Origin: JBBDWJ01 sp963824095 | Lineage (GTDB): Bacteria; Acidobacteriota; Terriglobia; Bryobacterales; UBA6623 | Assembly: GCA_963824095.1 (NCBI GenBank) | Contig: CAWGNS010000008.1 | Location: 1,054,001-1,118,000, forward strand | DNA: 64,000 nucleotides | Direction of reading: 5' to 3' | Shown: one piece after another, positions 29,014 through 37,190 of the stretch | Layout of the letters: every line of letters starts with the position of its first letter | Position numbering within the stretch: position 1 is the stretch's first letter | Notes under the pieces: generated by a model | Told to the model about the DNA's origin: nothing | Databases searched by the model: none | What the model saw: only the letters and a program-made list of their open reading frames with translations | Translations under genes and position numbers: made by a program

Positions 29014-30069
29014 TCAGAAACGCAACAATCCGGAGTCGTTTACGGCGGAATAGAGGATCGCCACGCCCAGCAGAGTGACCAGGGCGGCGCTGCCGACAGG
29101 TAAAGCGCGCAAAAAAACGCCTTCCCGGGAAAAGCGATTCAAAGCGGGCCCGGCCAGGACCATCGCGACACCGATCGCGATCAGGATCGCCGCCAGCCCC
29201 AGACTGAACGCCGCCAGGATCACAATCCCGAAGAACAGCCGGTTGATGGTGACCGAAATCAGCAGCACCACCATCGCTTCCGGACACGGCACCAAGCCTC
29301 CGGAAATCCCCAGCGACAGCAGGCTGCCGCGGCCTGTTCTAGGGCGCGCCGGCAACAAGGCGTGCCCGCCAGGATCGTGGTCATACCCATGGCCGTGGCC
29401 GTGATCATGGGTGTGCTCATGGTCGTGGGAGTGTCCATGGACATGCGCGTGATCGTGCGCGTGGCTGTGCTCCTGCGCCGACCCATCGGCATGGCTGTGG
29501 GTATGGACCGCGGCCTCGGCAGGCGCTGGACCGTGCGAGTGTGTGTGGAGCCCAAACAACCCGTGGGAATGGCTGTGCGTATGAGCCGCGGCCGGAGCGC
29601 CCGAGCGCAGCGACTTCCAGCGCGACCAGAATAATCCCGCCCCGATGATCACGATGATCAGGCCGCTGACAATCGACAGAAAGGCGAAAACCTTCTCCAT
29701 CTGGATGTGCTGCGAGGCGTAGAGGGCGGCTAGCCCCAACAGAAACACCGAGGCCGTGTGGGTGATCGTGACGACGCTACCCAGGTAAACCGCGTCCCAG
29801 ACCGTACCGCGCGACCCCGCCAGATAGGCCGCCACCAGGGCTTTGCCGTGTCCGGGGGTGAGGGCATGGGCGGCTCCGGCCAGAAAGGCGATGCCCAGCG
29901 CCACGGCCAGAAACCCGGCCGACGGATCGGAAACGCGCAGCAGCCCCTCGAGCCGGTCGCGAAGCGCCCCGTGCCCCTGCTCCTCGAAGGCGGCAAGCGG
30001 CGCGGCAGCGAGCGCCAGGGACACACATAGTCGCGGGAAAAAGCCCATACAGCTACCAGCAGTAATCAT
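29014..30069 (-). CDS. Nickel/cobalt exporter with His-rich cytosolic loop (RcnA/NicO family)
   Basis: A 351-aa membrane protein with about six hydrophobic segments and a signal-like N-terminus. AHALTPGHGKALVAAYL is the NicO-type helix with conserved His and Asp/Gly. A central loop, from about residue 139 to 240, is extremely rich in His, with repeated HTHSH, HDHAHVHG and HEHTHDHGH units, typical of RcnA metal-binding loops. The second half has LGISGGLVPCPEAMVVLL. It would export Ni or Co. Start is ATG 30069 or, equally likely, ATG 30048 (MGFFPRL). No regulator is beside it. Confidence 0.85.
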   Translation of the reverse strand: MITAGSCMGFFPRLCVSLALAAAPLAAFEEQGHGALRDRLEGLLRVSDPSAGFLAVALGIAFLAGAAHALTPGHGKALVAAYLAGSRGTVWDAVYLGSVVTITHTASVFLLGLAALYASQHIQMEKVFAFLSIVSGLIIVIIGAGLFWSRWKSLRSGAPAAAHTHSHSHGLFGLHTHSHGPAPAEAAVHTHSHADGSAQEHSHAHDHAHVHGHSHDHEHTHDHGHGHGYDHDPGGHALLPARPRTGRGSLLSLGISGGLVPCPEAMVVLLISVTINRLFFGIVILAAFSLGLAAILIAIGVAMVLAGPALNRFSREGVFLRALPVGSAALVTLLGVAILYSAVNDSGLLRF

Positions 30070-30129
30070 ACTACCCGCAGCGCTCGGAACCCAGACGGCC
30101 GGCCCGCCGGCGCCGATCCCGGGGCTGGG

Positions 30130-31203
30130 TCACTCGACGCGCACGGCCTGTTTTTGGGCGATCAGGCACAGTTCGGCCGCCTTGAAGGTGTGCTCCTGGG
30201 TCATTGCCTTCTCGGTGCGGTGCAGGCAGTCGAGAATCAACTGGCCAAAGTAGGGGAATCCGACCTTGCCGTTGACCGGAATGTGCTGCTCGCCCTTGTG
30301 GTTCACCAGGTAGACGTGGTCGCCTTCGGTCTCGCGACCCACCTCGATATATTTGCGCAGCTCGATATAGCCGTCGGTGCCGAGCAGGAAGGCGCGCCCG
30401 TCGCCCCAGGCGCCCAGGCCATCGGGCGTGAGCCAGTCGACGCGGAAGTAGTTAGTGGCGCCGTTGTCGGCGGTCAGGCTGGCGTCGCCGAAATCCTCCA
30501 GCTCGGGGTATTGCTTGTTGTTGTAATTGGCGACGCGGCTGGAGACGACGGTGGCGTCCTGGGCGCCGGTAAAGTGCAGAAACTGCTCGATCTGGTGGCT
30601 GCCGATGTCGCACAGGATGCCGCCGTAGTCGGCGAAGCGGAAAAACCAGTCCGGACGCGAGGCCGCGTTGAGGCGGTGCGGCCCGGTCCCGATCACCTGC
30701 ACGACGCGGCCAATGGCGCCGTCTTCGATCAGCTTGCCGGCGTAGATCGAGCATTCGGTGTGCAGCCGCTCGCTGTAGTAAACGGCGTATTTGCGGCCTG
30801 TTTCCTTCACCTTGGCGCGCGCCTTGGCAAGCTGCTCGAGCGTCGTCATCGGCGCTTTGTCGGTGAAATAGTCCTTGCCGTGGGCCATGACTTCGAGGCC
30901 CAGCGCGCAGCGTTTCGCCGGAACCGCCGCCCCCGCCACCAGCCGGATCGTTTCGTCGTCGAGGATCTGCTGCTTGGAGGAAGCCGCCTGCACTTCGGGA
31001 TAGGCCTTGCGAAACGCCTCGACCCGGGCGGGGTCGGGGTCGAAAACCCACTTCAGCTCGGCCCCGGCTTCGACCAGCCCGTTGCACATGCCATAGATAT
31101 GGCCATGGTCGAGCCCGATGGCGGCGATGGGGAAGTCCCCCTTCTGGCAGACCGGTTCACTCTTGCCCTTGGGGGCGTACATCATTCCGTCAGCTTTTTG
31201 CAT
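30130..31203 (-). CDS. Gfo/Idh/MocA family oxidoreductase
   Basis: A 357-aa oxidoreductase of the Gfo/Idh/MocA type. The N-terminal Rossmann part is FPIAAIGLDHGHIYGM, so it has GxDHGH rather than the standard GxGxxG, which may reduce or change cofactor binding. DKAPMTTLEQ aligns with the EKPL helix but lacks the usual EKP triad (Asp-Lys-Ala instead). The C-terminal domain has YGGILCDIGSHQIEQFLHFTGAQ. Similar GxDHGH members are common in Acidobacteria and Planctomycetes. The ATG at 31203 follows a TACAAT box (31243-31248) by about 40 bases on the minus strand. Confidence 0.82.
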   Translation of the reverse strand: MQKADGMMYAPKGKSEPVCQKGDFPIAAIGLDHGHIYGMCNGLVEAGAELKWVFDPDPARVEAFRKAYPEVQAASSKQQILDDETIRLVAGAAVPAKRCALGLEVMAHGKDYFTDKAPMTTLEQLAKARAKVKETGRKYAVYYSERLHTECSIYAGKLIEDGAIGRVVQVIGTGPHRLNAASRPDWFFRFADYGGILCDIGSHQIEQFLHFTGAQDATVVSSRVANYNNKQYPELEDFGDASLTADNGATNYFRVDWLTPDGLGAWGDGRAFLLGTDGYIELRKYIEVGRETEGDHVYLVNHKGEQHIPVNGKVGFPYFGQLILDCLHRTEKAMTQEHTFKAAELCLIAQKQAVRVE

Positions 31204-31279
31204 AGTTGATTCCGTGCTGGTTGCGCTGTGCGCGAGAAATGTATTGTACCGGGATAAGGCAGCCATCGCCGCCCGGCCA

Positions 31280-31306
31280 CCAGTGGGGCAGGCCTCCGGC
31301 CTGTCC
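31280..31306. repeat. GCAGGCC-TCC-GGCCTG hairpin repeat, copy 1
   Basis: The element reads CCAGTGGGGCAGGCC then TCCGGCCTGTCC, with arms GCAGGCC and GGCCTG around TCC. A near-identical copy in the opposite orientation is at 34048-34075. Together they bracket the metallohydrolase gene. Confidence 0.75.
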
Positions 31307-31419
31307 AAAGTTGCTGGCAGAGCGCACAACGCCGCACCACGGGGCCCTTGGTAGCCAGCGCGAAGAACCATACAACGCAAACTTGAATGCCCCCGGCCAG
31401 CTCGCCGCGCCGCGGCGAG

Positions 31420-31439
31420 GACAGGCCACAGCGCCTGTC
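31420..31439. repeat. GACAGGC palindromic repeat, copy 1
   Basis: GACAGGC (31420-31426) and GCCTGTC (31433-31439) flank CACAGC. It belongs to a family with copies at 33867-33890, 39399-39418, 45984-46003, 46128-46147 and 48250-48269. Confidence 0.8.
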
Positions 31440-31561
31440 TCTACGTCAGTTCCCGCGCACCACGCTTGTTCCCCCATGCATTGCGCTTGCCCGCCCGCTG
31501 GCGTATGCTTTGCGAGAAGCCGGCGGAGCTTCGTTCCCAACGCACCTCGGCCGGCTCGGGG

Positions 31562-31586
31562 ACCTCGGATCCGCACCTCGGATCCG
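31562..31586. repeat. 12-base direct repeat before the metallohydrolase ribosome binding site
   Basis: ACCTCGGATCCG occurs at 31562-31573 and again at 31575-31586, with one base between them. The ribosome binding site GGGGAGG and ATG 31603 follow 3-16 bases later. It could be an operator or simple duplication. Confidence 0.55.
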
Positions 31587-31602
31587 TAGGGGAGGCAAAT
31601 CC

Positions 31603-33867
31603 ATGAACACACACCGGCTTCGAAAATTCGGATGTTGCGCCGCGGCGCTCGTTGGGCTGCTGCCCGGCCTGGCGTCTGTGGCCGCGGCTGCGGAAGTCCC
31701 GCTGCAACCCTTCGCGCAGCACATCCGGCGGCTCGAGGACGCGCTTAACTACATGGGCCAGCCGTTCACGCCCGACATCCACCAGCGGATCAACCAGGCG
31801 ATGGCGCTGCCCGACGAAGCCATGGCCGTCGCCGAGTTGCAGAAAATCCTCGACCCCTACGTGCTCGCCATCGTCAGCATCAATCCCGAAAGCCGCGTCA
31901 AAGTACGGCAGGGCGACGCCAAGCCCGAGCTGGCCGAGGCCGGCACGCGCTTGTTCCTGGTGAAGGTCGAAAACGACGCCGGTGTGACCGCGCCCCTGGA
32001 GGTCGAAAGCCCCAACAGCGGACAGGTTTACATGACCTCGCACGGCGAGGCCGAGCCCAAGATGGAGCTGACCCAGCAGGACGTCAAGGAGCGCTGGGCC
32101 GACATCTCCATCTACAACCAGCCGCCGATGGGCCAGCGCCTGCTCGGCCTGGGGGTTGAATACCAGATCCTGCAGGTCTACAGCCGCGACCGCGGGCAGC
32201 GCTCCGCCAAGATCGCCTTCAACGTCGGCCAGGGAACGCAGGACATCGGCTTCCGCAACGACATTCTGGTGCTGTTCAACATCGCCCCCGCGCACGAGAT
32301 CAAGCTGCGCGTTCGCGACGAAAACGGCGAGCCGACCATCGCTTCCTTTCTGATCCAGGACCGCCAGCAGCGCATCTACCCGAACCCGTCCAAGCGCCTC
32401 GAACCCGATTTCCCCTTCCAGCCGCAGGTCTACCGCGCCGAGGGCGAACGGCTGCGGCTACCCGAGGGCTACTACACGATTCAATACAGCGGCGGCCCCG
32501 AATTTTTCACGCGCACCAAAGAGCTGCCGGTCGACGCCAAAAGCGCCAGCGAGCTGGAGTTTCAACTGCAGCGCTGGATCGACCCCTCGAAATACGGCTG
32601 GTGGTCGGGCGATCACCACATCCACGCCGCGGGCTGCTCGCACTACAAAAACCCGACCGAAGGCGTGCAGCCGGAGGCCATGTTGCGGCAGGTGCTGGGC
32701 GAAAACCTCAACATCGGCGCGGTGCTCACCTGGGGGCCTTCGTGGTACTACCAGAAGCAGTTTTTCACCTCCAAGGACAACGAACTCTCCAAGGAACAGC
32801 GCCTGTTGCACTACGACATCGAAGTGTCGGGCTTCCCGTCGAGCCACGCCGGACACTTGGTGCTGCTGGGACTCACCGAGGATGACTATCCGGGCACCAC
32901 CCGCATCGATCAATGGCCCTCGTGGGACGAACCGGTGCTCAAATGGGGCAAATCACAAGGCGCCATCACCGGCTTCTCGCATTCGGGCTGGGGTCTGGAG
33001 GTGCGCAGCAACGATCTGCCCAACTACGAGATGCCCGGCTTCGACGGCATCGGCGCCAACGAATACATCGTCAACGTAACCAACCCTGACACCGTCGATT
33101 TCATCTCGCTGGCCGATACGCCGTCGGTCTGGGAACTCAACATCTGGTATCAGACGCTGAACGTGGGCTTCCGCACGCGCGTCAGCGGCGAGACCGATTT
33201 CCCGTGCATTTACGACGACCAAGTGGGCATGGGGCGCAGCTACGTGAAGCTCGACAAGCTGAGCTACCAGGGTTGGATCGAGGGCATCCGCGATGGCCGC
33301 ACCTACGTCAGCGACGGCCGCAGCCACCTGATGGATTTCCGGGTCAATGGCCTTGAAGTGGGCACCAACGGCAGCGAAATCCAAGTGAAGGCCGGCGAGA
33401 CGGCGCACATCACCGCCAAGGTGGCCGCCTATCTCGACCCGGACCCCGACCCCGCGTTCCACAACCTGCGCTACGACCAGAAGCCCTACTGGCACCTGGA
33501 GCGCTCCCGCATCGCCGGCACGCGCGAGGTGCCCGTGGAGGTGGTGGTCAACGGCGAGTCGGTGGCGACCAAGAATCTCGTTGCCGACGGGCAGGTGCGC
33601 GAGATGGCGTTCGATGTGCCGATCGCGAAAAGCAGTTGGATCGCGCTGCGTATTCTGCCTTCCTCGCACACCAACCCGATCTTCGCCCTGGTGGACGGCA
33701 AGCCGATCCGGGCTTCGAAGCGCAGCGCCGAGTGGTGCCTGGCCGCGGTCAATCAATGCTGGACGCAGAAGTCGCCCAGGATTCGCGAGGCCGAGCGCGA
33801 CGATGCCCGCAAAGCCTACGATCACGCCCGCGAAGTCTACAAGCAGCGGATTGCAGAGAGCCAGTAG
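31603..33867 (+). CDS. CehA/McbA-family secreted metallohydrolase
   Basis: A 754-aa exported enzyme with a signal peptide (about residues 7-29, ending AAAAE). An N-terminal half with beta-rich repeats and SFLIQD leads into the catalytic domain with WSGDHHIHAAGCSHY (Asp337, His338, His339, His341), the PHP-like metal motif of CehA proteins. Later ligands are suggested by FSHSGWG and the YVSDGRSHLMDF stretch. CehA enzymes hydrolyse carbamate or related ester bonds, but this substrate is unknown. AGGGGAGG lies just upstream of the ATG. The stop is followed at once by a perfect hairpin. Confidence 0.85.
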   Translation: MNTHRLRKFGCCAAALVGLLPGLASVAAAAEVPLQPFAQHIRRLEDALNYMGQPFTPDIHQRINQAMALPDEAMAVAELQKILDPYVLAIVSINPESRVKVRQGDAKPELAEAGTRLFLVKVENDAGVTAPLEVESPNSGQVYMTSHGEAEPKMELTQQDVKERWADISIYNQPPMGQRLLGLGVEYQILQVYSRDRGQRSAKIAFNVGQGTQDIGFRNDILVLFNIAPAHEIKLRVRDENGEPTIASFLIQDRQQRIYPNPSKRLEPDFPFQPQVYRAEGERLRLPEGYYTIQYSGGPEFFTRTKELPVDAKSASELEFQLQRWIDPSKYGWWSGDHHIHAAGCSHYKNPTEGVQPEAMLRQVLGENLNIGAVLTWGPSWYYQKQFFTSKDNELSKEQRLLHYDIEVSGFPSSHAGHLVLLGLTEDDYPGTTRIDQWPSWDEPVLKWGKSQGAITGFSHSGWGLEVRSNDLPNYEMPGFDGIGANEYIVNVTNPDTVDFISLADTPSVWELNIWYQTLNVGFRTRVSGETDFPCIYDDQVGMGRSYVKLDKLSYQGWIEGIRDGRTYVSDGRSHLMDFRVNGLEVGTNGSEIQVKAGETAHITAKVAAYLDPDPDPAFHNLRYDQKPYWHLERSRIAGTREVPVEVVVNGESVATKNLVADGQVREMAFDVPIAKSSWIALRILPSSHTNPIFALVDGKPIRASKRSAEWCLAAVNQCWTQKSPRIREAERDDARKAYDHAREVYKQRIAESQ

Positions 33868-33890
33868 AGACAGGCGCTCCCGCCTGTCTC
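33867..33890. repeat. GACAGGCG palindromic repeat, copy 2 (directly after stop)
   Basis: GAGACAGGCG (33867-33876) and CGCCTGTCTC (33881-33890) form a perfect 10-base stem with loop CTCC. The stem begins at the last base of the metallohydrolase stop codon. There is no T tract, so it is not a classical intrinsic terminator, but it could protect mRNA ends. Confidence 0.8.
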
Positions 33891-33897
33891 AGAGTGC

Positions 33898-33917
33898 GAC
33901 AGACGATCCTGTCTGTC
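33898..33917. repeat. GACAGAC-N6-GTCTGTC inverted repeat, copy 1
   Basis: GACAGAC (33898-33904) and GTCTGTC (33911-33917) flank GATCCT. It is a second, related hairpin directly after the first. A same-type copy is at 41891-41910 with a different 6-base loop. Confidence 0.7.
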
Positions 33918-34047
33918 CACTGGGATTTGGCCCCGTGACGGTGGACCGGACCATCGCGTCTGAAGGCAGATCGAGAAAGGTCGGCCCAAGGACAGACCAG
34001 GTTGCCTGCCCACGTCCAAGGGCCAACATCGCAACCGCTCACGCCGC

Positions 34048-34075
34048 GGGCAGGCCGGAGGCCTGCTCCACTGGG
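34048..34075. repeat. GCAGGCC hairpin repeat, copy 2 (inverted relative to 31280)
   Basis: The minus strand reads CCCAGTGGAGCAGGCC then TCCGGCCTGCCC, matching 31280-31306 with few differences. It touches the stop of the phosphatase gene at 34076. Confidence 0.7.
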
Positions 34076-35380
34076 TCACCCCGTTACGCGAACGGCAATC
34101 ATCGTCATGTCGTCGGTTTGCGGGGCGCCGGCAGCGTGCTGCAGCACGGCTTCCCCGATGCGGTGGATCAACTCGGCCGACGTCGCATTGCGGTTGTGCT
34201 GGGCCATTTCGAGCAAACGGTCTTCGCCGAATTCTTCGAAGGCGCGGTTCATCGCCTCGCTGTAGCCGTCGGAGTAAATCAGCAGCAGGTCGCCGACATC
34301 GAGCGACACGCTGGCTTCCTCGAACTGGGCTTCGGGGAGAATACCCAACACCGGGCCACCAACCGTCAGCAGCATCGGCTGGTTGTCGGCCTTGATCAGC
34401 AGCGGCGGATTGTGGCCGGCGTTGGAATACTGCAGCTCGCGCTTGGCGATGTCGAGCACGGCGTAGAACAGAGTGACGTACTTGTCGGTGTCGGTGCTCT
34501 GGTAGAGCTGCTCGTTGGAACGCTGCAGGCACAGCGCCGCGGAAGAGCCCGCCGCCGCCTGCCCGCGCACGGTCGCCTGCACGTTGGCCATCAACAGCGA
34601 GGCCGAAATTCCTTTGCCTGATACATCGGCCAGACACAGCCCCAGCCGCCCGTCGCGAAACGGCAGAAAGTCGAAATAGTCGCCGCCGACGTTCTGGGCC
34701 GACACCGACTTGCCGGCGATGTCGTAGCCCGGCACCACCGGCGGGGCCTTGGGCAACAGGCGCGTCTGGATCTCCCGCGCCATCTGCACTTCCTGCTGCA
34801 TCTTCTGCAGCGATTTCTCTTCCTCGTAGAGCCGCGCATTCTCGATGACCTGCGCCGATTGCGCGCCGATGATCGCCAGCAGCCGCTGGTCGTCGTCGGA
34901 AAAGCCCTCGTCTCCCCGTTTGTTGAACACCGAGAGCACGCCGATCATGCGGCCTTTCAGCCGCAGCGGCACGCATAACAGCGAGCGCACGTCCGAGGCG
35001 GCTTCGGCGGGAAGCCGGAAGCGCCCGTCGTTGGGGAAATCGTTGATCGCCAGCGGCTGCTGGTTCTTGAGCATCCAGCCGGTGATCTGGTCTCCGAGGC
35101 GATAGGGAATCGTGCGAATGTCGGTCTGAACCTTGCGCACCATCGTGCGCAGCGCAGCGGCCGCTTCCTGCTTTTCAAACAGCAGCACCGCCCCCTGATC
35201 CACCTTGAGGTGCTTGACGCATTTCTGCACAATCAGGTCGACGACCTGGTCGAGCGGCGAGGTGGAGCTGACCGCCGTGGCCACCTCGTTGATAATCGAC
35301 AGCTCTTCGACGGCTTGGCGCAGGCGCCGGTTTTCGGCCTCCAGCCGCGCCAGTTGATTGTCTAGGGATGGTGTGCCCAT
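34076..35380 (-). CDS. GAF-domain SpoIIE-type protein phosphatase (PP2C/SIG)
   Basis: A 434-aa cytoplasmic signalling enzyme. A short N-terminal coiled coil (LARLEAENRRLRQAVEEL) leads into a GAF domain (about residues 40-180). A second helix (EEKSLQKMQQEVQMAREIQTRLLP) connects to a PP2C-type domain with metal motifs GGDYFDF (Asp at 234), LCLADVSGKG and later LLIYSDGYSEA. GAF domains sense small ligands, and the phosphatase often controls an anti-anti-sigma switch, but no STAS or RsbW gene is nearby. The ATG at 35380 (MGTPSL) is preferred; the open frame further upstream is Pro/Ala-rich. Confidence 0.88.
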   Translation of the reverse strand: MGTPSLDNQLARLEAENRRLRQAVEELSIINEVATAVSSTSPLDQVVDLIVQKCVKHLKVDQGAVLLFEKQEAAAALRTMVRKVQTDIRTIPYRLGDQITGWMLKNQQPLAINDFPNDGRFRLPAEAASDVRSLLCVPLRLKGRMIGVLSVFNKRGDEGFSDDDQRLLAIIGAQSAQVIENARLYEEEKSLQKMQQEVQMAREIQTRLLPKAPPVVPGYDIAGKSVSAQNVGGDYFDFLPFRDGRLGLCLADVSGKGISASLLMANVQATVRGQAAAGSSAALCLQRSNEQLYQSTDTDKYVTLFYAVLDIAKRELQYSNAGHNPPLLIKADNQPMLLTVGGPVLGILPEAQFEEASVSLDVGDLLLIYSDGYSEAMNRAFEEFGEDRLLEMAQHNRNATSAELIHRIGEAVLQHAAGAPQTDDMTMIAVRVTG

Positions 35381-35746
35381 GGATTTTGGCGTTGTCGACG
35401 CGGCCGCACGCTCCAGCCTCGCGCAGAAAGCTCCCGCAACCGTCGGCACTCTCCCGGCAACACACCGGAAAGGGCCTCGCCGAACCTTATCCGGCGGTGC
35501 GGGAAAAGTCAACCACCGCTGCGTGGGATTCAGACAGGGCGCCGCCGTTCCTATCGCGGGGGCGCGGGCATGTCCCATCGCGACGGGTCAAGGCGACACA
35601 CCCCGCAGGCCCCGCGACACGGCGTATACCGCCCCACCAGACCCGTAACCAGCCATTCTTCAATAGCTTAGAACCGCCCCCGGCAAGGCACGCCAATTGC
35701 GTTTCCCCCCAACGATTTGGTGAACCAATACACCTCTTCGAACCTT

Positions 35747-35870
35747 CCCTCTGCTGGCTGGCGGTGTACGCTTCCTTGTCCAACCAAGCGCGGTACGCTT
35801 CCCACCGAACCGTTCTTGTTTCCTCCGGACAGCCGACCAGCAAATGCGGCCGCCAGCAGAGGGGTTTTTT
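35747..35870 (+). ncRNA. Candidate structured RNA with inverted-repeat stem and T run
   Basis: CCCTCTGCTGGC (35747-35758) is the perfect reverse complement of GCCAGCAGAGGG (35852-35863), enclosing about 93 bases that contain smaller complementary pieces (CGGTG/CACCG, GTCC/GGAC). The right arm is followed directly by G and six T residues, as in an intrinsic terminator. On the plus strand this could be a small RNA or terminator fold. There is no family match, so the call is tentative. Confidence 0.35.
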
Positions 35871-36237
35871 GGACTGGTTTCTCTCCCTGTGCGAACGGTT
35901 AGTGTTCGCGGGCGGCTGGTGGCCTTTCGGCTTTGCATTCTGACGCGGACGGGGCCGGAAGGATTGAGCGGGCGTAAATTCACCGGCGCAAGCGGACATG
36001 GCCCTCGCAGAGCCGTCGTGCTCAACCCCGACCCGGTGGGCGGTCAACGCTTTTGTTTCCTGCCCCGACCGCCCCACCGGGCCGGACTTCTTCGCCAATT
36101 CGCTACCGATCGTTCCGGCGCCAACGGACTCAACCGTGACGCGGACCAAATGGCCAGGCGGGTTCGCCGTCGGGTGCGCCCACCCTGGATCAAGGCGCTA
36201 AGACATTACAAAAAAACGGGTTATAAGTCAGTGGCCG

Positions 36238-36265
36238 GGCGCATCACCGGCGCCGGTGATGCGCC
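36238..36265. repeat. Perfect 28-base palindrome
   Basis: GGCGCATCACCGGC (36238-36251) is followed directly by its exact reverse complement. It sits about 40 bases beyond the stop of the minus-strand Cys-containing gene. A T run on that strand begins about 28 bases later, too far for a standard terminator, so it may be a protein-binding site or a processed 3' end. Confidence 0.85.
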
Positions 36266-36305
36266 TCCGTCGAGAGGCCGATTTTAGGGGCTCGGCGGAA
36301 ACTCG

Positions 36306-36599
36306 CTAGTAGGCAAGGGTTCCAGTACGGGGCGTTTCATCCTGGTTTGGCAGGTAGAGCGTGTGGCACTTCTCGCAGCGGTAGATTTCCACCTCCGCGC
36401 CGAAACGCTGCCGAGCCTCGTCGTTCGGCTCATACCAACGCTTCAGATGCCCGGCGCAAATGTCTTTTTTGAGGGGCTCGTTGCAGGCGCGTTGCCGCGG
36501 CTTGCGGATTTTGACTTTGGTCCCGCTCGGCAGGGTTTCGAGCAGGCTGGGATCGGGCGGCGCGGCCTGTTCCGTGGCGGCGACTTCTGCTTCTGCCAT
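36306..36599 (-). CDS. Small Cys-containing protein, possible zinc ribbon
   Basis: A 97-aa protein. CNEPLKKDICAGH supplies two Cys and a His, and YRCEKCHTLYLP supplies a CxxC pair. The whole resembles a zinc-ribbon-like protein, but the spacing is unusual and I do not recognise the family. A helix with KRWYEPNDEARQRFG lies between the two metal parts. The ATG at 36599 follows CAGAGGC. It diverges from the unknown gene at 36750. Cytoplasmic by lack of a signal. Confidence 0.65.
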   Translation of the reverse strand: MAEAEVAATEQAAPPDPSLLETLPSGTKVKIRKPRQRACNEPLKKDICAGHLKRWYEPNDEARQRFGAEVEIYRCEKCHTLYLPNQDETPRTGTLAY

Positions 36600-36749
36600 C
36601 GCTTTGCCTCTGTTGGCGGAGTCGAACCAAACCGAGTATAACAAACATAAGTTCCCCAGCCGCCCTCCGCGGGAGGCGCGGCGGGAATCCCTTCCCCGGT
36701 GGACGCGATTGCTGAGCGTTCGCCCCCCTGAGTCGGTTGGAGTATAGCG

Positions 36750-37190
36750 TTGACCACACAAGCCTGTGCCACCTATGAGGACGTCAATCTGATCGCGCGC
36801 CTCTACGAGATGCGCCGTGAAACCAAGCTGCGCGAAGCGCGCGACTGGTTCGGCAAGTCCTTCAAGATCAAAACCGTCGAGGAGTTTAACGAGCTCTGCC
36901 CGCCGGGTTCGGACCCCAACGCCTACTACCGCATGGTCACCAGTTACTGGGAGATGGTGGCCTCGTTCATCACCAGCGGGGTACTGCACCAGGACCTGTT
37001 TTTTGAAAGCGGCGGCGAGCTGCTGTTCGTTTGGGAACGGATTCGCGACATCCTGCCGGCCCTGCGCCAGGCAAATAAAAACCCGCGCAGCCTGAAAAAT
37101 ATGCAGAAGGTTGCCGAAGCCTACATCAAGTGGTTCGGCGAGCAGTCGCCCGGCGCCTACGAGGCGTTTTCGGCGCGCGTGCGGGGCTAG
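36750..37190 (+). CDS. Hypothetical protein, helical, no known domain
   Basis: A 146-aa protein starting at TTG 36750, predicted all helical. Visible features are a basic, amphipathic N-terminal part (LYEMRRETKLREARDWFG), an aromatic middle (YRMVTSYWEMVASFI) and FWERIRDILPALRQ-like packing. I do not recognise it. It has no signal peptide or membrane segment. It stands between the divergent Cys-containing gene and grpE, 275 bases upstream of grpE. Confidence 0.7.
   Translation: MTTQACATYEDVNLIARLYEMRRETKLREARDWFGKSFKIKTVEEFNELCPPGSDPNAYYRMVTSYWEMVASFITSGVLHQDLFFESGGELLFVWERIRDILPALRQANKNPRSLKNMQKVAEAYIKWFGEQSPGAYEAFSARVRG

Larger units (their letters stand above)
31204..31602. other. Intergenic region with two repeat families
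   Basis: About 400 bases separate two divergently transcribed genes. The region holds a GCAGGCC-TCC-GGCCTG hairpin (31280-31306), a GACAGGC/GCCTGTC hairpin (31420-31439), and a 12-base direct repeat just before the metallohydrolase ribosome binding site (31562-31586). It carries the promoters of both genes. A TACAAT at 31243-31248 serves the minus side. No coding gene is seen. Confidence 0.65.
35381..36305. other. Long gap (about 925 bases) without a convincing gene
   Basis: Several frames are open for up to 200 codons, but their products are low-complexity and look like artefacts. Composition is less uniformly GC-rich than the neighbours. It contains the candidate structured RNA at 35747-35870 and a perfect 28-base palindrome at 36238-36265. 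An AT-rich stretch (ACATTACAAAAAAACGGG) lies near 36203. It may hold regulatory RNA or decayed sequence. Confidence 0.6.

Noticed and set aside
35487..36149. 220-codon minus-strand frame in the empty gap
   Set aside because: Composition is irregular and shows no fold or motif; other frames are also open, so it is not counted as a gene.
36238..36265. Rho-independent terminator for the Cys-protein gene
   Set aside because: The palindrome is perfect, but the T run starts about 28 bases beyond it on the minus strand, so the standard terminator form is not met.
35660..36300. RNase P RNA, tmRNA, SRP RNA or tRNA in the gap
   Set aside because: I looked for GAGGAAAGTCC-like, GGAAG-type and T-loop consensus words on both strands and found none in a convincing setting.
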